Positions 26,179 to 34,340 of a DNA stretch of 64,000 nt are shown one piece after another. The first letter of the stretch is position 1. Each line of letters opens with the position of its first letter. The position numbers and the translations under genes were made by a program. The notes beneath the pieces were generated by a model, which did not search any database, had not been told where the DNA came from, and saw only the letters and a list, made by a program, of their open reading frames with translations. The stretch is from a bacterium (GTDB taxonomy: Bacteria > Bacillota > Clostridia > Oscillospirales > Oscillospiraceae): contig JAQXJT010000018.1 of assembly GCA_029009095.1 (NCBI GenBank), forward strand, positions 1 to 64,000, given 5' to 3'.

Positions 26179-27390
26179 TCACAAAACACCGTTGTACATC
26201 TGGAACATGGGCAGATATACCGCCAGAAGGATCATGGTCACGAAGACCGCCAGCAGGCAGATCATGACCGGTTCAAACAGACTGACCAACCGGGCGGACA
26301 GGGTGGACACCTGGGAATCGTAGTACTCCGCCACCACGCGCAGCGTTTCCTCCAGAGAGCCGGACTCCTCGCCCATGGAGGTCATCTCCCGCAACAGCCG
26401 GGGGAAGCGGTTTTCCCGGCGCATGGCCTCTCCCATGGAGAAGCCGCCCTCCACCGCCTCCGCCATGTTCAGCACGCTCCGGCCCATGGCGTAGTTGCTG
26501 AGGGCCCGGCCCGTGATGGTCAGACTGCGGATGGTGGGGACGCCGGCGGAGAGCATGGTGGAGAGGGTACTGGCAAACTCCGTGGCGCTGCTCATATACT
26601 GGAGTTTCCCGATCAGCGGCAGGCGGAGGCGCAGCTCGGCCAGCGTCATTTTGCCCCGGTCGGTGGCGGCCCAGAGCCGTACCGCCCCCGCAAGCAGGAG
26701 CAGCAGCAACAGGATGGGCAGCGTATAGCGGCGCAGGAAGCCCGAGAGGGCGATCACCGCCCGGGTGGGCAGGGGAAGCTCCACATCCATGGCGGCGAAA
26801 GCCTCCACGAAGGCCGGCACCGCCCTGAGCATGATCACGCCGATGACCACCAGCGCCACGAGCAGAACAAAGGCGGGATAGATCAGCGCGGAGACCAGCT
26901 TTTTCTGAAGGTCGCTGCGCTTGCCGAAATACTCCGCCAGCCTCTCGAAAGACAGCTCCAGCGCGCCGGACTCCTCCCCGGCCCGGATCGTCTCCACGAA
27001 GGTGCCCGGCAGACGGGGGCCTCTCCTTGCGAAGCTGTCGGCCACCGGATAGCCCGCAGCCACATCCTCCCCCACCGCCGTCAGGATCCTTTTCAGCTGC
27101 CTGTCGCCGGTCTGCTCTCCCACCAGCTCCGCCGCGCGGACAATGGGCATACCGGAGCGGAGAAGGATGGCAAACTGCCGGCACACCAGCGCCAGCTCCT
27201 TCTCGTCGGTCTTCCCCGGCAGCAGCTCCCGGGACAGAATGCCGCTCTCCCTCTCGCTCAACCGGCTCAGTGAGAGCAGTCGGCGCCGGAGGCGGTAGGC
27301 CGCCTCTTCGGCGTCCCGGGCGCGGACAATGCCGCTCACCGCCCTGCCGTCCGGGGAAATGCCCTCATATTGGAACGTCTTCCTGGCCAA
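26179..27390 (-). CDS. pilC: Type IV pilus / type II secretion platform protein PilC/GspF
   Basis: A 403-aa inner-membrane platform protein with two repeated GspF domains. Each repeat carries the RxGxP-type motif: FAILLRSGMPIVRA in the first and STMLSAGVPTIRSL in the second, with the companion motif FPRLLREMTSMGEESGSLEETL. Three hydrophobic helices are visible, the last at the C-terminus (ICLLAVFVTMILLAVYLPM). It couples the PilB motor to pilin assembly. It follows pilB by 33 bases. Confidence 0.94.
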   Translation of the reverse strand: MARKTFQYEGISPDGRAVSGIVRARDAEEAAYRLRRRLLSLSRLSERESGILSRELLPGKTDEKELALVCRQFAILLRSGMPIVRAAELVGEQTGDRQLKRILTAVGEDVAAGYPVADSFARRGPRLPGTFVETIRAGEESGALELSFERLAEYFGKRSDLQKKLVSALIYPAFVLLVALVVIGVIMLRAVPAFVEAFAAMDVELPLPTRAVIALSGFLRRYTLPILLLLLLLAGAVRLWAATDRGKMTLAELRLRLPLIGKLQYMSSATEFASTLSTMLSAGVPTIRSLTITGRALSNYAMGRSVLNMAEAVEGGFSMGEAMRRENRFPRLLREMTSMGEESGSLEETLRVVAEYYDSQVSTLSARLVSLFEPVMICLLAVFVTMILLAVYLPMFQMYNGVL

Positions 27391-27423
27391 AGCGCCGACC
27401 TCCCTGCAAATTCCCGCGTTCCC

Positions 27424-29100
27424 TTACTCTGTGGTATTGAGGATGCGCCGCACCTCGTCCGTGGTGGTGACGCCCTCCTCCACCAGTCTCCGGCAGTCCT
27501 CCCGCAGCGTGCGGAAGCCGGATCGCTCCGCCACCTCCCGGAGAGCGGAGCTGTCCCCCGTCTCCCGGAAAGCCCGGCGGATATCGTCGTTGAGCACCAG
27601 TATCTCAAAGGCCGCCGTTCTGCCCCGGTAGCCGGTGTTCAGACACTCCGCGCAGCCCTCGCCCCGGTAAAACCGGACGCCGTCCCCGCTCCCGATGCCA
27701 AGCATCTCCCTTTCCTCCCTGTCCGGGGTATACGCCCGTCGGCAGCGGGGGCAGATCTTCCGCACCAGCCGCTGGGATATCACCCCTTTCAGGGCGCTGC
27801 TGATCAGATACGGCTCCACGCCGATGTCCACCAGCCGGTCCAGGGTGGTCACGGCGTCGTTGGTATGCACGGTGGAGATCACCAGATGGCCCGTGATGGC
27901 CGCGCGCATGGCGATCTCGGCGGTCTCGCCGTCGCGTATCTCGCCCACGGCGATCACATCCGGATCCTGCCGCAGAATGGCCCGAAGGCCGGAGGCGAAG
28001 GTCATGCCCACTTTCTCGTTGATCTGTACCTGATTGACTCCCTCCATGCTGTACTCGATGGGGTCTTCCAGCGTGACGAGATTGATCTCCTCACTGTTGA
28101 TCTCCCCGATCATGGTGTACATGGTGGAGGACTTGCCCGAGCCGGTGGGCCCAACGATCAGCACCACGCCGTTGGAGTTCCGGATGAGGCGGCGGAATTT
28201 CACCAGATTGTCCCCGGTGAGGCCCACGCCCCCGCAACTGAGCTCCAGAGAGCTCTTGCGGAGCAGGCGGATGACGATCTTCTCTCCGTAGGCCGTGGGC
28301 AGCGTGGAAATGCGCAGATCGACGTCCTCGCCCCGCAAGCGCATATTGCTGCGCCCGTCCTGGGGGATGCGCTTTTCCGCGATATTCATGTTGCCGAGGA
28401 TCTTGACGCGGGAGATGATGGCGTTCTGGAGGTTGCCCGGCACGGTCAGCATGGTGTGCAGCACGCCGTCGATCCGCATACGCACCACCATGCCCGTCTC
28501 CCTGGGCTCCAGATGGATATCGCTGGCGTTCTCCGCCACGGCCCGCTCCACAATGGAGTTCACCAGACGGATGGCAGGGGCGGAGGGCGCGTCCTGGGCC
28601 TGCCGGGGCTGCCCTTCCGCCTCCATGGCGCCGATGCTCCGCTGCATCTCGTCGATGGCGCGGCTGACGCCCTCGTTGCCGTAGAGGGTGGCGATGGCCC
28701 GCTCCGCGCCGCTGATGGTGGCGATCATGGGGATGATCCGTTTTTTTGTGGCGTTCCGCACTTCCTCGATGGCCACAAAATTCAGCGGATCCACCATGGC
28801 CAGATGGAGCTCGTCGCCCATGAGCTTTACGGGGACGACGGTGTACTTCCTCGCCAGGCTTCTCGGCACCAGCTGGGCCAGCGCCGTGGGGATGTTCACG
28901 CTGCTCAGATCCACCGACTCCACGCCCAGCTGCATCTTCAGCACATCGATGAGCTGCTGCTCGGTGATCACGCCTGTATCAATAAGCACCTGCCCGAGGC
29001 GCTTCTTCTCCTCCTGCCCCTGCCGGAGCGCGGTGTTAAGCTGTTCCCCGGTGATCATGTGAGCAGACAAAAGTATGTCGCCCAGACGCTGATAAGCCAT
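27424..29100 (-). CDS. pilB: Type IV pilus assembly ATPase PilB/GspE
   Basis: A 558-aa hexameric motor that powers pilus extension. The N-terminal MshEN-type domain (residues 1-150) may bind c-di-GMP, with RLGQVLIDTGVI and LVPRSLARKY segments typical of such domains. The ATPase core has Walker A GPTGSGKSS, the Asp-box VTLEDPIEY, Walker B AVGEIRDGETAEIA, and a C4 zinc site (CPRC with CAEC). It is the first gene of the operon, under a consensus-like promoter. No separate retraction ATPase (PilT) is present in the window. Confidence 0.95.
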   Translation of the reverse strand: MAYQRLGDILLSAHMITGEQLNTALRQGQEEKKRLGQVLIDTGVITEQQLIDVLKMQLGVESVDLSSVNIPTALAQLVPRSLARKYTVVPVKLMGDELHLAMVDPLNFVAIEEVRNATKKRIIPMIATISGAERAIATLYGNEGVSRAIDEMQRSIGAMEAEGQPRQAQDAPSAPAIRLVNSIVERAVAENASDIHLEPRETGMVVRMRIDGVLHTMLTVPGNLQNAIISRVKILGNMNIAEKRIPQDGRSNMRLRGEDVDLRISTLPTAYGEKIVIRLLRKSSLELSCGGVGLTGDNLVKFRRLIRNSNGVVLIVGPTGSGKSSTMYTMIGEINSEEINLVTLEDPIEYSMEGVNQVQINEKVGMTFASGLRAILRQDPDVIAVGEIRDGETAEIAMRAAITGHLVISTVHTNDAVTTLDRLVDIGVEPYLISSALKGVISQRLVRKICPRCRRAYTPDREEREMLGIGSGDGVRFYRGEGCAECLNTGYRGRTAAFEILVLNDDIRRAFRETGDSSALREVAERSGFRTLREDCRRLVEEGVTTTDEVRRILNTTE

Positions 29101-29178
29101 CTTCCATCCCCGTTTCCTCTATGCCTGCCGTACCTGCTCTCTCCGCAGATTTCCAGAAAAATCAACTGCTTTTTCCAT

Positions 29179-29205
29179 ATTATACACTCCCTCTTCATTT
29201 GTCAA
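29179..29205 (-). promoter_or_regulatory. Promoter of the pilus operon
   Basis: On the minus strand a perfect -35 TTGACA (29200-29205) and perfect -10 TATAAT (29179-29184) are separated by 15 bases, two fewer than the optimum. This predicts a 5' leader of roughly 70 bases before pilB. The short spacer may mean weak or activator-dependent firing. Confidence 0.65.
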
Positions 29206-29475
29206 TAACACAATCTCCCCCTTTTTCCGTCTTCTCTCCGCTTTTATGACCGGGAGCGGTTAACCCGCTTTTTTCGCCGCCGCTCCGTTTCCTGCGGCGT
29301 GCCCGCCGCGGCGCCTCCGTCCGCTTTTTCCCGCCGGGAAACGGTGTTTTTGTAATGTTGCACAATTTCTTTCTTCATCCGCCGGTTATGATTTGCGGGT
29401 TATGGGTCTTTTCACCGAATTTTAGGCTCTTGCTGGCACAGAATATGACAACTCACATTTCGCTGCACTTTCTGG
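29206..29475. other. Divergent intergenic region between pilB and the LysR gene
   Basis: No gene is supported here. The middle is GC-rich with short inverted repeats (around 29250-29330), and the part near the LysR gene is AT-richer and holds a GGTTATG direct repeat (29384-29403) that could be a regulator site. LysR proteins often bind divergent spacers like this one, but I see no clear T-N11-A operator. Confidence 0.35.
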
Positions 29476-29505
29476 TTGCATCTTACAGAACATTTGTGTT
29501 ATAAT
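29476..29505 (+). promoter_or_regulatory. Promoter of the LysR-type regulator gene
   Basis: TTGCAT (29476-29481), an 18-base spacer and a perfect TATAAT (29500-29505) lie 36 bases before the start codon. Confidence 0.7.
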
Positions 29506-29541
29506 CATGAAAATCGGAAAAACAGGTCAGGAGGCTCTGGT

Positions 29542-30408
29542 ATGGAAATTCGGCAGCTTCGCTATTTTCTGGCGGTGGCGAACGCCCGCAGCTTTTTGCA
29601 GGCGGCGGATTCTCTCTATGTGTCCCGGCAGGCGGTGAGCAAAGCCATCACCCAGTTGGAGGATGAGCTGAATGTGTCGCTTTTCGTCCGCACACAGAAC
29701 GGCGCCATGATGACCCCCGCGGGCATCTACTTCTACCCCCGGGCCACAGCACTGACCGCAGACTTTGACCGGCTCAAAGGGGAAATGCTGGAGGTGGATC
29801 GCACCTACCGCTCCCGGATCCGTCTCTATATGGCTTTCGGCGTTTACGATATGTTCGCCCGGCAGCTCCACGACTACAGTGAGAAGCACTGGAGCGAGAT
29901 GGATCTGCAGATCCACGGCTGCCTGGACTCGGACTGTGAGATGATGCTGGCCGACCGGCGGGCCGATGTAGTGCTCTCCTTCTCCCCCATCTCCAACCAC
30001 ATGTTGGTGACCGCTCCCATTCTGGACACCTCCGTGCAGATCCTGCTGCGCCGCTCCCACCCGCTCTGCGAAAAGAGCGTGCTCACCCGGGAGGATCTGC
30101 AGGCGTGGCCCGCCCTGCTCTACACCGGCGGACACAACGCCTGTCCCTGGTGGCCCGAGGAGGCCCGGCGGGGGGACGAGCTCAGCGCCGACCTCTCCAG
30201 TCTCTTCTCCCGGCTCAAGGAGAGCGACGGGTATATGCCCCTCCCCGAGGCCATGATCCCCGTCTACGCGGACTTTGCCGAGCGGCGGGCGTGCACGCTG
30301 GTGAAAGAGCCATGGCACATTTACTATTCCACCCTGACCCCCGCCTACTACGACGCCCTGACCTACAACCTCATGGGCGCCATGGAGAAGGACATCTTCG
30401 GGAAATGA
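29542..30408 (+). CDS. LysR-family transcriptional regulator
   Basis: A 288-aa regulator with the N-terminal winged HTH (MEIRQLRYFLAVANARSF, then AADSLYVSRQAVSKAITQLE) and a periplasmic-binding-protein-like effector domain. The ATG at 29542 has AGGAGG seven bases upstream; the longer frame is not needed. It stands alone on the plus strand, divergent from the pilus operon, and ends in a strong hairpin shared with the convergent XRE gene. The effector and targets cannot be inferred; control of the divergent pilus operon is possible. Confidence 0.9.
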   Translation: MEIRQLRYFLAVANARSFLQAADSLYVSRQAVSKAITQLEDELNVSLFVRTQNGAMMTPAGIYFYPRATALTADFDRLKGEMLEVDRTYRSRIRLYMAFGVYDMFARQLHDYSEKHWSEMDLQIHGCLDSDCEMMLADRRADVVLSFSPISNHMLVTAPILDTSVQILLRRSHPLCEKSVLTREDLQAWPALLYTGGHNACPWWPEEARRGDELSADLSSLFSRLKESDGYMPLPEAMIPVYADFAERRACTLVKEPWHIYYSTLTPAYYDALTYNLMGAMEKDIFGK

Positions 30409-30420
30409 CGGACATGGGAA

Positions 30421-30454
30421 AACCCTCCCGCGGCTTATACCGCGGGAGGGTTTT
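30421..30454 (+). terminator. Bidirectional terminator between the LysR and XRE-desulfoferrodoxin genes
   Basis: AACCCTCCCGCGG pairs with CCGCGGGAGGGTT around a short loop, flanked by a T-run on the plus side and A/T residues on the other side. It lies between convergent stops. Confidence 0.85.
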
Positions 30455-30461
30455 CGTCCTT

Positions 30462-31043
30462 TCACAGTTTGACGGAGAACAGTCCGTGCCGGTTGCAGAA
30501 GGCCAGCAGCTTCCCCGGCCCCTTCCGCCGGAAGCGGGTCGCCGCCCCCTGCTCGGGATAGAGCTTCTCCATCTGGAGGTGGCTGTCGGTGACGTAGGCC
30601 AGGAACGAGATGTAGTGCTCCCGCTCCATGGGGTGCTCCAGGTGCACATAGAGTTCGTCCTCCACATTTTCCACCACGATCCCGTGTCCGCCCTCCGCCG
30701 TCTCCTCCTCCAGCATGGGCAGACGGATGCCGCAGCAGGAGAAAGCGCCCTCGCCCATGGCGTGGATCACATTGCCGCAGACGGGGCAGACGGCAAAGAC
30801 GCTCCGCTTCATGTTGGCGGAGACATTGCGGTTCACCGCTACCTGACCGGTGAGCAGTTCCGGCACGGACACGCCCAGGGCGTCGCCCAGCTCCGGGAGA
30901 ATGGTAATGTCGGGCAGACCCCGGCCCGTCTCCCACTTGGAGACGGTCTTGTCGGACACGCAGAGCCGCTCCGCCAGTTCCCGCTGGGTGAGCTTTTTCC
31001 CCTCGCGGAGGCGGCGGATGGTGTCCCCGGCGATATAGTTCAT
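30462..31043 (-). CDS. XRE-family HTH regulator fused to a desulfoferrodoxin (superoxide reductase-like) module
   Basis: A 193-aa protein. Residues 5-66 form an XRE helix-turn-helix (LTQRELAERLCVSDKTVSKW). The rest resembles desulfoferrodoxin: a desulforedoxin-type rubredoxin-like site Cys86-X2-Cys89 with Cys103-Cys104, then a neelaredoxin-type centre whose five iron ligands all seem present: His120, His137 (HPM), His143 (HYI), Cys183 and His186 (CNRHG). Desulfoferrodoxins reduce superoxide to peroxide in anaerobes. Coupled to an HTH, the module could act as a superoxide or iron sensor, as an enzyme, or both; that is inference. The ATG at 31043 has AGGGGGG seven bases upstream. It precedes nothing in an operon, so its targets are unknown. 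Confidence 0.88.
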   Translation of the reverse strand: MNYIAGDTIRRLREGKKLTQRELAERLCVSDKTVSKWETGRGLPDITILPELGDALGVSVPELLTGQVAVNRNVSANMKRSVFAVCPVCGNVIHAMGEGAFSCCGIRLPMLEEETAEGGHGIVVENVEDELYVHLEHPMEREHYISFLAYVTDSHLQMEKLYPEQGAATRFRRKGPGKLLAFCNRHGLFSVKL

Positions 31044-31097
31044 GGGTATTCCCCCCTTTCGCCTCCCATTGTACGGCACGGGGGCGAAAAAGCCAAC

Positions 31098-32033
31098 CTA
31101 CGCCCGGTAGAGTGCCGCGCCTTCCCCCTCCTGCTCCCGCCGCAGCAGCCTGAGGCAGAGATAGCCCTCCCGGACGCCGTAGCGGCTCACCACCAGTTCT
31201 TCGGCCCGAAAGCGCCGGAGGATCTCCTCCAGGATCATCAGCCCGGGCAGGATGGTGTGGATGCGGTCCGGCGCCAGCTTCAGCAGCAGATCGACGGACT
31301 CGTTCCCACCGCCCCGGAGGAAGCGGCACATATCCCGAAACTGTTTGCGGGAGACGGTGTTCTCCTCCGCAGGCAGACCGTAGAGCTTCCCGGCAATCTT
31401 CAGCGCCGCCCGGGCGGTTCCGCCGGAGCAAACCAGGGAAGAGTGGGGCGCGAAAGGAAAATCTTCCTCCCCGATGGTCTGGCCGATGGTTTTGCGCAGC
31501 CGGCGCAGAGAACCCTCCCCGGGCAGGATCTTCTTCACACATTTCTTATACAGGCTCAATGAGCCCATGGGAAAGCTCGCCGCCGCCACGGGACGGCCCT
31601 CCTCGAAAGATACGACCTCCGTGCTGGCGCCGCCGATGTCCACGAAAGCGCCGCTCCGGCGATGCAGTTCCTCCATGGCCCCCGCATAGCCCAAAAGCGC
31701 CTCCTCTTCGTTGCCGATCACCTCCACGGCATAGCCCGTGGCGGCGCGGATCGCCTCCACCGCCTGCGCGGTGTTGCCAATGTTCCGCAGAGAAGCGGTG
31801 GCGAAGACGGACACGCTTTCCACGCCCAGCGAGCGCAGCGTCTCCCCGAACCGGCCCAACGCCCCGCAGGCGCAGGCGATGCCCTCCTCCGAGAGATCGC
31901 CGTGCTCCACATAGCCCGCGAGTCCGGCCATGATCTTCTCCCGGAACAGTGTTCGAAAGCGCTCCCCCTCTACCTCATACAGCGTCAGCCGCATGGAGTT
32001 GGAGCCGATGTCGATCAATGCTTCCTTCCTCAA
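31098..32033 (-). CDS. Exopolyphosphatase / pppGpp phosphohydrolase family protein (Ppx/GppA)
   Basis: A 311-aa member of the actin-like ASKHA phosphatase group. ALIDIGSNSMRLTLYE is the phosphate-1 motif, ATASLRN and VIGNEEEALLGYAG follow, then VDIGGASTEV and SGGTARAAL. Its length corresponds to the two-domain short form, without the C-terminal HD domain of E. coli Ppx. It should act on polyphosphate or guanosine pentaphosphate. The start is a TTG (32033) close behind AAGGAG; an in-frame TTG five codons later, with AGGAAGGAAGCA before it, is an alternative. Confidence 0.87.
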   Translation of the reverse strand: MRKEALIDIGSNSMRLTLYEVEGERFRTLFREKIMAGLAGYVEHGDLSEEGIACACGALGRFGETLRSLGVESVSVFATASLRNIGNTAQAVEAIRAATGYAVEVIGNEEEALLGYAGAMEELHRRSGAFVDIGGASTEVVSFEEGRPVAAASFPMGSLSLYKKCVKKILPGEGSLRRLRKTIGQTIGEEDFPFAPHSSLVCSGGTARAALKIAGKLYGLPAEENTVSRKQFRDMCRFLRGGGNESVDLLLKLAPDRIHTILPGLMILEEILRRFRAEELVVSRYGVREGYLCLRLLRREQEGEGAALYRA

Positions 32034-32126
32034 AACTCCTTTTCACCACCTGTTCTGTCACTCTGCACAGCGTATGCCGCCTGCGTAAAAGGCGCAAGGG
32101 TTTTCCTGTAAAAAGTGGGTAAACTT

Positions 32127-32696
32127 TCAGAGCACGCCCAGATGCTCCAGCAGGATCTTCACCCCCAGGGCAATGAGGATGACGCCGCCCATAGCTTCCG
32201 CCTTCTTCTCGAAGCGGCTGCCGAACACGCTGCCCACCTTGACGCCCACGGCGGAGAGCGCAAAGGTGGTAACGCCGATGAGGATCACAGCGCCGAGGAT
32301 GTTCACGCCGCCAGCCATGGCCAGCGAGATGCCCACGGCCAGCGCGTCGATGGAGGTGGCCACAGCCATGGTGAACATGGTCCTCACGGAGAGGTCGGCC
32401 ACGGAGCCTTCCTCCTCTTCCTCCCGGGAGAAGGCCTCCCGGAGCATATTGACGCCGATCACGGCCAGCAGCAAAAAGGCGATCCAGTGGTCCACGGCGG
32501 TGATGGCCTCCGCCAGCAGACTGCCCAGCAGAAAGCCCGCCAGCGGCATCAGCGCCTGAAAGCCGCCGAACCAGCCCCCGCAGATGGCCATGCCCCGCCA
32601 GTCCGCCTTCTTCATGGCCAGGCCCTTGCACACGGACACGGCGAAAGCGTCCATGCTCAGCCCCACCGCCAAAGCGAGAAGTTCCCAAAATCCCAT
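32127..32696 (-). CDS. mntP: Manganese efflux pump MntP
   Basis: A 189-aa integral membrane protein of six helices in two repeats. The paired acidic motifs GLSMDAFAVSVCKG and ATSIDALAVGISLA in helices 1 and 4 form the ion path in this family. A manganese (yybP-ykoY) riboswitch and a terminator hairpin precede it, which strongly supports the substrate. A Glu-rich loop (EEEEEG) lies between the halves. The ribosome site GGAGG lies in the downstream arm of the terminator hairpin. Confidence 0.95.
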   Translation of the reverse strand: MGFWELLALAVGLSMDAFAVSVCKGLAMKKADWRGMAICGGWFGGFQALMPLAGFLLGSLLAEAITAVDHWIAFLLLAVIGVNMLREAFSREEEEEGSVADLSVRTMFTMAVATSIDALAVGISLAMAGGVNILGAVILIGVTTFALSAVGVKVGSVFGSRFEKKAEAMGGVILIALGVKILLEHLGVL

Positions 32697-32700
32697 AACA

Positions 32701-32737
32701 ACAAAACCTCCGAGCTGGAATTGGCACAGCCCGGAGG
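32701..32737 (-). terminator. Expression-platform terminator of the mntP riboswitch
   Basis: On the minus strand an 11-bp stem (32727-32737 with 32707-32717, one G-U pair) is followed by TTTTGTTGTT and then the mntP ATG. The second arm contains the GGAGG ribosome site, so the hairpin could both end transcription and block translation unless manganese is bound. Confidence 0.75.
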
Positions 32738-32749
32738 GTTATTTCTCTG

Positions 32750-32864
32750 TGGAAAGAGTAGCCCGAGCCTGCCGGTGCAAGTCTCGTCAATTAAGGATGA
32801 CCAGAGAGAGACTCTCAGTGTGTTGATCATCCCCGCCCCCCGGCGGCGACTACTCCCTTGAATG
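32750..32864 (-). ncRNA. yybP-ykoY manganese riboswitch
   Basis: The minus-strand leader holds AAGGGAGTAGTCG at its 5' side and GCTCGGGCTACTC at its 3' side, pairing as the basal P1 helix of the yybP-ykoY aptamer, with two internal hairpin arms between. The class is known to bind Mn2+ and to switch on mntP homologues. Position directly before mntP and the terminator between them agree. I matched it by eye; arm boundaries are approximate. Confidence 0.8.
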
Positions 32865-32870
32865 GGTATC

Positions 32871-32900
32871 TTTATACCACATTTTCCCCCTGTCCGTCAA
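32871..32900 (-). promoter_or_regulatory. Promoter of the mntP riboswitch transcript
   Basis: TTGACG (32895-32900), an 18-base spacer and TATAAA (32871-32876) on the minus strand place the transcript start just before the riboswitch. Confidence 0.7.
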
Positions 32901-32919
32901 GAGTTGGGAGAAACGCGGC

Positions 32920-34098
32920 TCATTCTTTTTTCTCGCCGTCTCCGTCCAGCAGATCATACCGCTGCTTATGGCGCAGTCCCCGGTAGATGAGGCGGCGGGC
33001 CATGTCATAGAGCACCGCGAAGAGCGGCACGCCGAGGATCATGCCCATCACGCCCCACAGCCCGCCGAAGAGCAGAATGGCGAAGAGCACCCAGAAGCTG
33101 CTGAGTCCCGTGGTGTTGCCCAGGATCTTCGGCCCGATGAAGTTGCCGTCCAGCTGCTGCAGGACCACGATGAAGAGAAGGAAGAGCAAACACTGGGAGG
33201 GGCTTTCCAGCAACAGCAGCAGCGCCGAGGGGATGGCCCCGATAAAGGGTCCGAAAAACGGGATGATATTGGTTACGCCCACGATCACGCTGATCAGCGC
33301 CGCGGATTTGAAGCGAAAGAGGCTGGTGCAGACAAAGCAGAGCACGCCGACGATCGCCGAGTCCAGCAGCTTGCCCATCAGGAAGCCGTTGAACATCTTG
33401 TCCGCGTAGCGGATCTCCTCCTCCACCAGATCGGCCCAGTGCTTCGGCAGGACGCCGCAGAGGAGCATTCTGGCGTGAAGGGCGAACTTCTGCCGGCTGG
33501 CCAGCAGATAGACGGAGATGAGAATTCCCAGAAACAGATCCTTCGTCCCGCCGAGGATCCCCGCCGCGTGAACGCCGATGCCGCCCAGGATGTTCTGGGC
33601 CGTGGGCAGCAGATCCGTCTTGAGCCACACTTGCAGCCGCTGGGACGCCTCCGCCCAGATCTCGTTCAGCAGAGACTGCACCTGGGGGTTATTCTCCAGG
33701 TATTCCCCCGCCCATTTCACCGCCCGGTCGATCTCGCCCGGCAGGGACAGGGCGATACTCACCAGGCTGCTCCCCACCTGGGGCAGCACCAGCATGACCA
33801 CCGCGCCCACCAGCACCAGCGCGAACAGCAGCGAGAGCAGGATGGAGCAGGCCCGGGGGAAGCGGCGGCTTTTGGGGAACATCCGGGTAAAGAACTTCTC
33901 CAGCCGGTTGCAGAGCGGCGAGAGCAGATAGGCGATGGCCCCGCCGTAGAGGAAGGGCTTCAGGATGCCCAGCACCCGGCCAAAGACCAGGGCAAACCAG
34001 CCGAGACTGTTCAAAAAGAAGCCGCCGAGCACCACGGCCATGCCCGCCAGGGCGATGGTCACGCCCAGTTTGATGTATTGTTCGTTTTCTCTCTTCAT
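32920..34098 (-). CDS. AI-2E family transporter (UPF0118)
   Basis: A 392-aa membrane protein with about eight helices, a long soluble insertion after the third helix (about residues 120-190) and the conserved C-terminal region containing IGVTNIIPFFGPFIGAIPS and QQLDGNFIGPKILG. The family includes the AI-2 exporter TqsA and several Na+/H+ antiporters, so the substrate is not known. The start at ATG 34098 is preceded by GGGTGAG; the longer frame would run into the tRNA-Arg gene. It lies downstream of the tRNA terminator. Confidence 0.88.
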   Translation of the reverse strand: MKRENEQYIKLGVTIALAGMAVVLGGFFLNSLGWFALVFGRVLGILKPFLYGGAIAYLLSPLCNRLEKFFTRMFPKSRRFPRACSILLSLLFALVLVGAVVMLVLPQVGSSLVSIALSLPGEIDRAVKWAGEYLENNPQVQSLLNEIWAEASQRLQVWLKTDLLPTAQNILGGIGVHAAGILGGTKDLFLGILISVYLLASRQKFALHARMLLCGVLPKHWADLVEEEIRYADKMFNGFLMGKLLDSAIVGVLCFVCTSLFRFKSAALISVIVGVTNIIPFFGPFIGAIPSALLLLLESPSQCLLFLLFIVVLQQLDGNFIGPKILGNTTGLSSFWVLFAILLFGGLWGVMGMILGVPLFAVLYDMARRLIYRGLRHKQRYDLLDGDGEKKE

Positions 34099-34117
34099 AG
34101 ATCTCACCCTGTGAACG

Positions 34118-34156
34118 AAAAAAAGTCGGAGCAAGCGATGTGAAGCTTGCTCCGAC
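34118..34156 (-). terminator. Terminator of tRNA-Arg
   Basis: A perfect 11-bp stem GTCGGAGCAAG (34146-34156 with 34125-34135) is followed on the minus strand by seven T residues, starting two bases after the tRNA CCA end. Confidence 0.85.
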
Positions 34157-34157
34157 A

Positions 34158-34234
34158 TGGTACGCCGGACGGGATTCGAACCCACGACCTTTGGCTCCGG
34201 AGGCCAACACTCTATCCAGCTGAGCTACCGGCGC
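34158..34234 (-). tRNA. tRNA-Arg (anticodon CCG)
   Basis: A full cloverleaf on the minus strand: acceptor GCGCCGG with CCGGCGT, D arm AGCTCAGCTGGATAGAGT, anticodon stem TTGGC/GCCAA with loop CTCCGGA (anticodon CCG, reading CGG), and T arm GTGGGTTCGAATCCC. CCA is encoded (34158-34160). CGG codons are frequent in the GC-rich genes of this window. Confidence 0.97.
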
Positions 34235-34250
34235 ATATCCACGGTTGGCT

Positions 34251-34279
34251 ATTGTAGCACAGCGCGGCGGGTTTGTAAA
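34251..34279 (-). promoter_or_regulatory. Promoter of tRNA-Arg
   Basis: On the minus strand TTTACA (34274-34279), a 17-base spacer and TACAAT (34251-34256) lie 16 bases before the tRNA 5' end. Confidence 0.75.
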
Positions 34280-34334
34280 GGGGAAGTTTTCGTTTTTTGG
34301 AAAAGTTTTGCTTTTCCTTTCTCCCCGGACATGC

Positions 34335-34340
34335 TATACT
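34335..34340 (+). promoter_or_regulatory. Probable extended -10 promoter of murT-gatD-ruvX
   Basis: TATACT preceded by ATGC forms an extended -10 element (TGC-TATACT) about 70 bases before the murT ATG; the -35 is poor. A short hairpin (CCGCTG with CAGCAGCGG) lies in the predicted leader. Confidence 0.5.
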
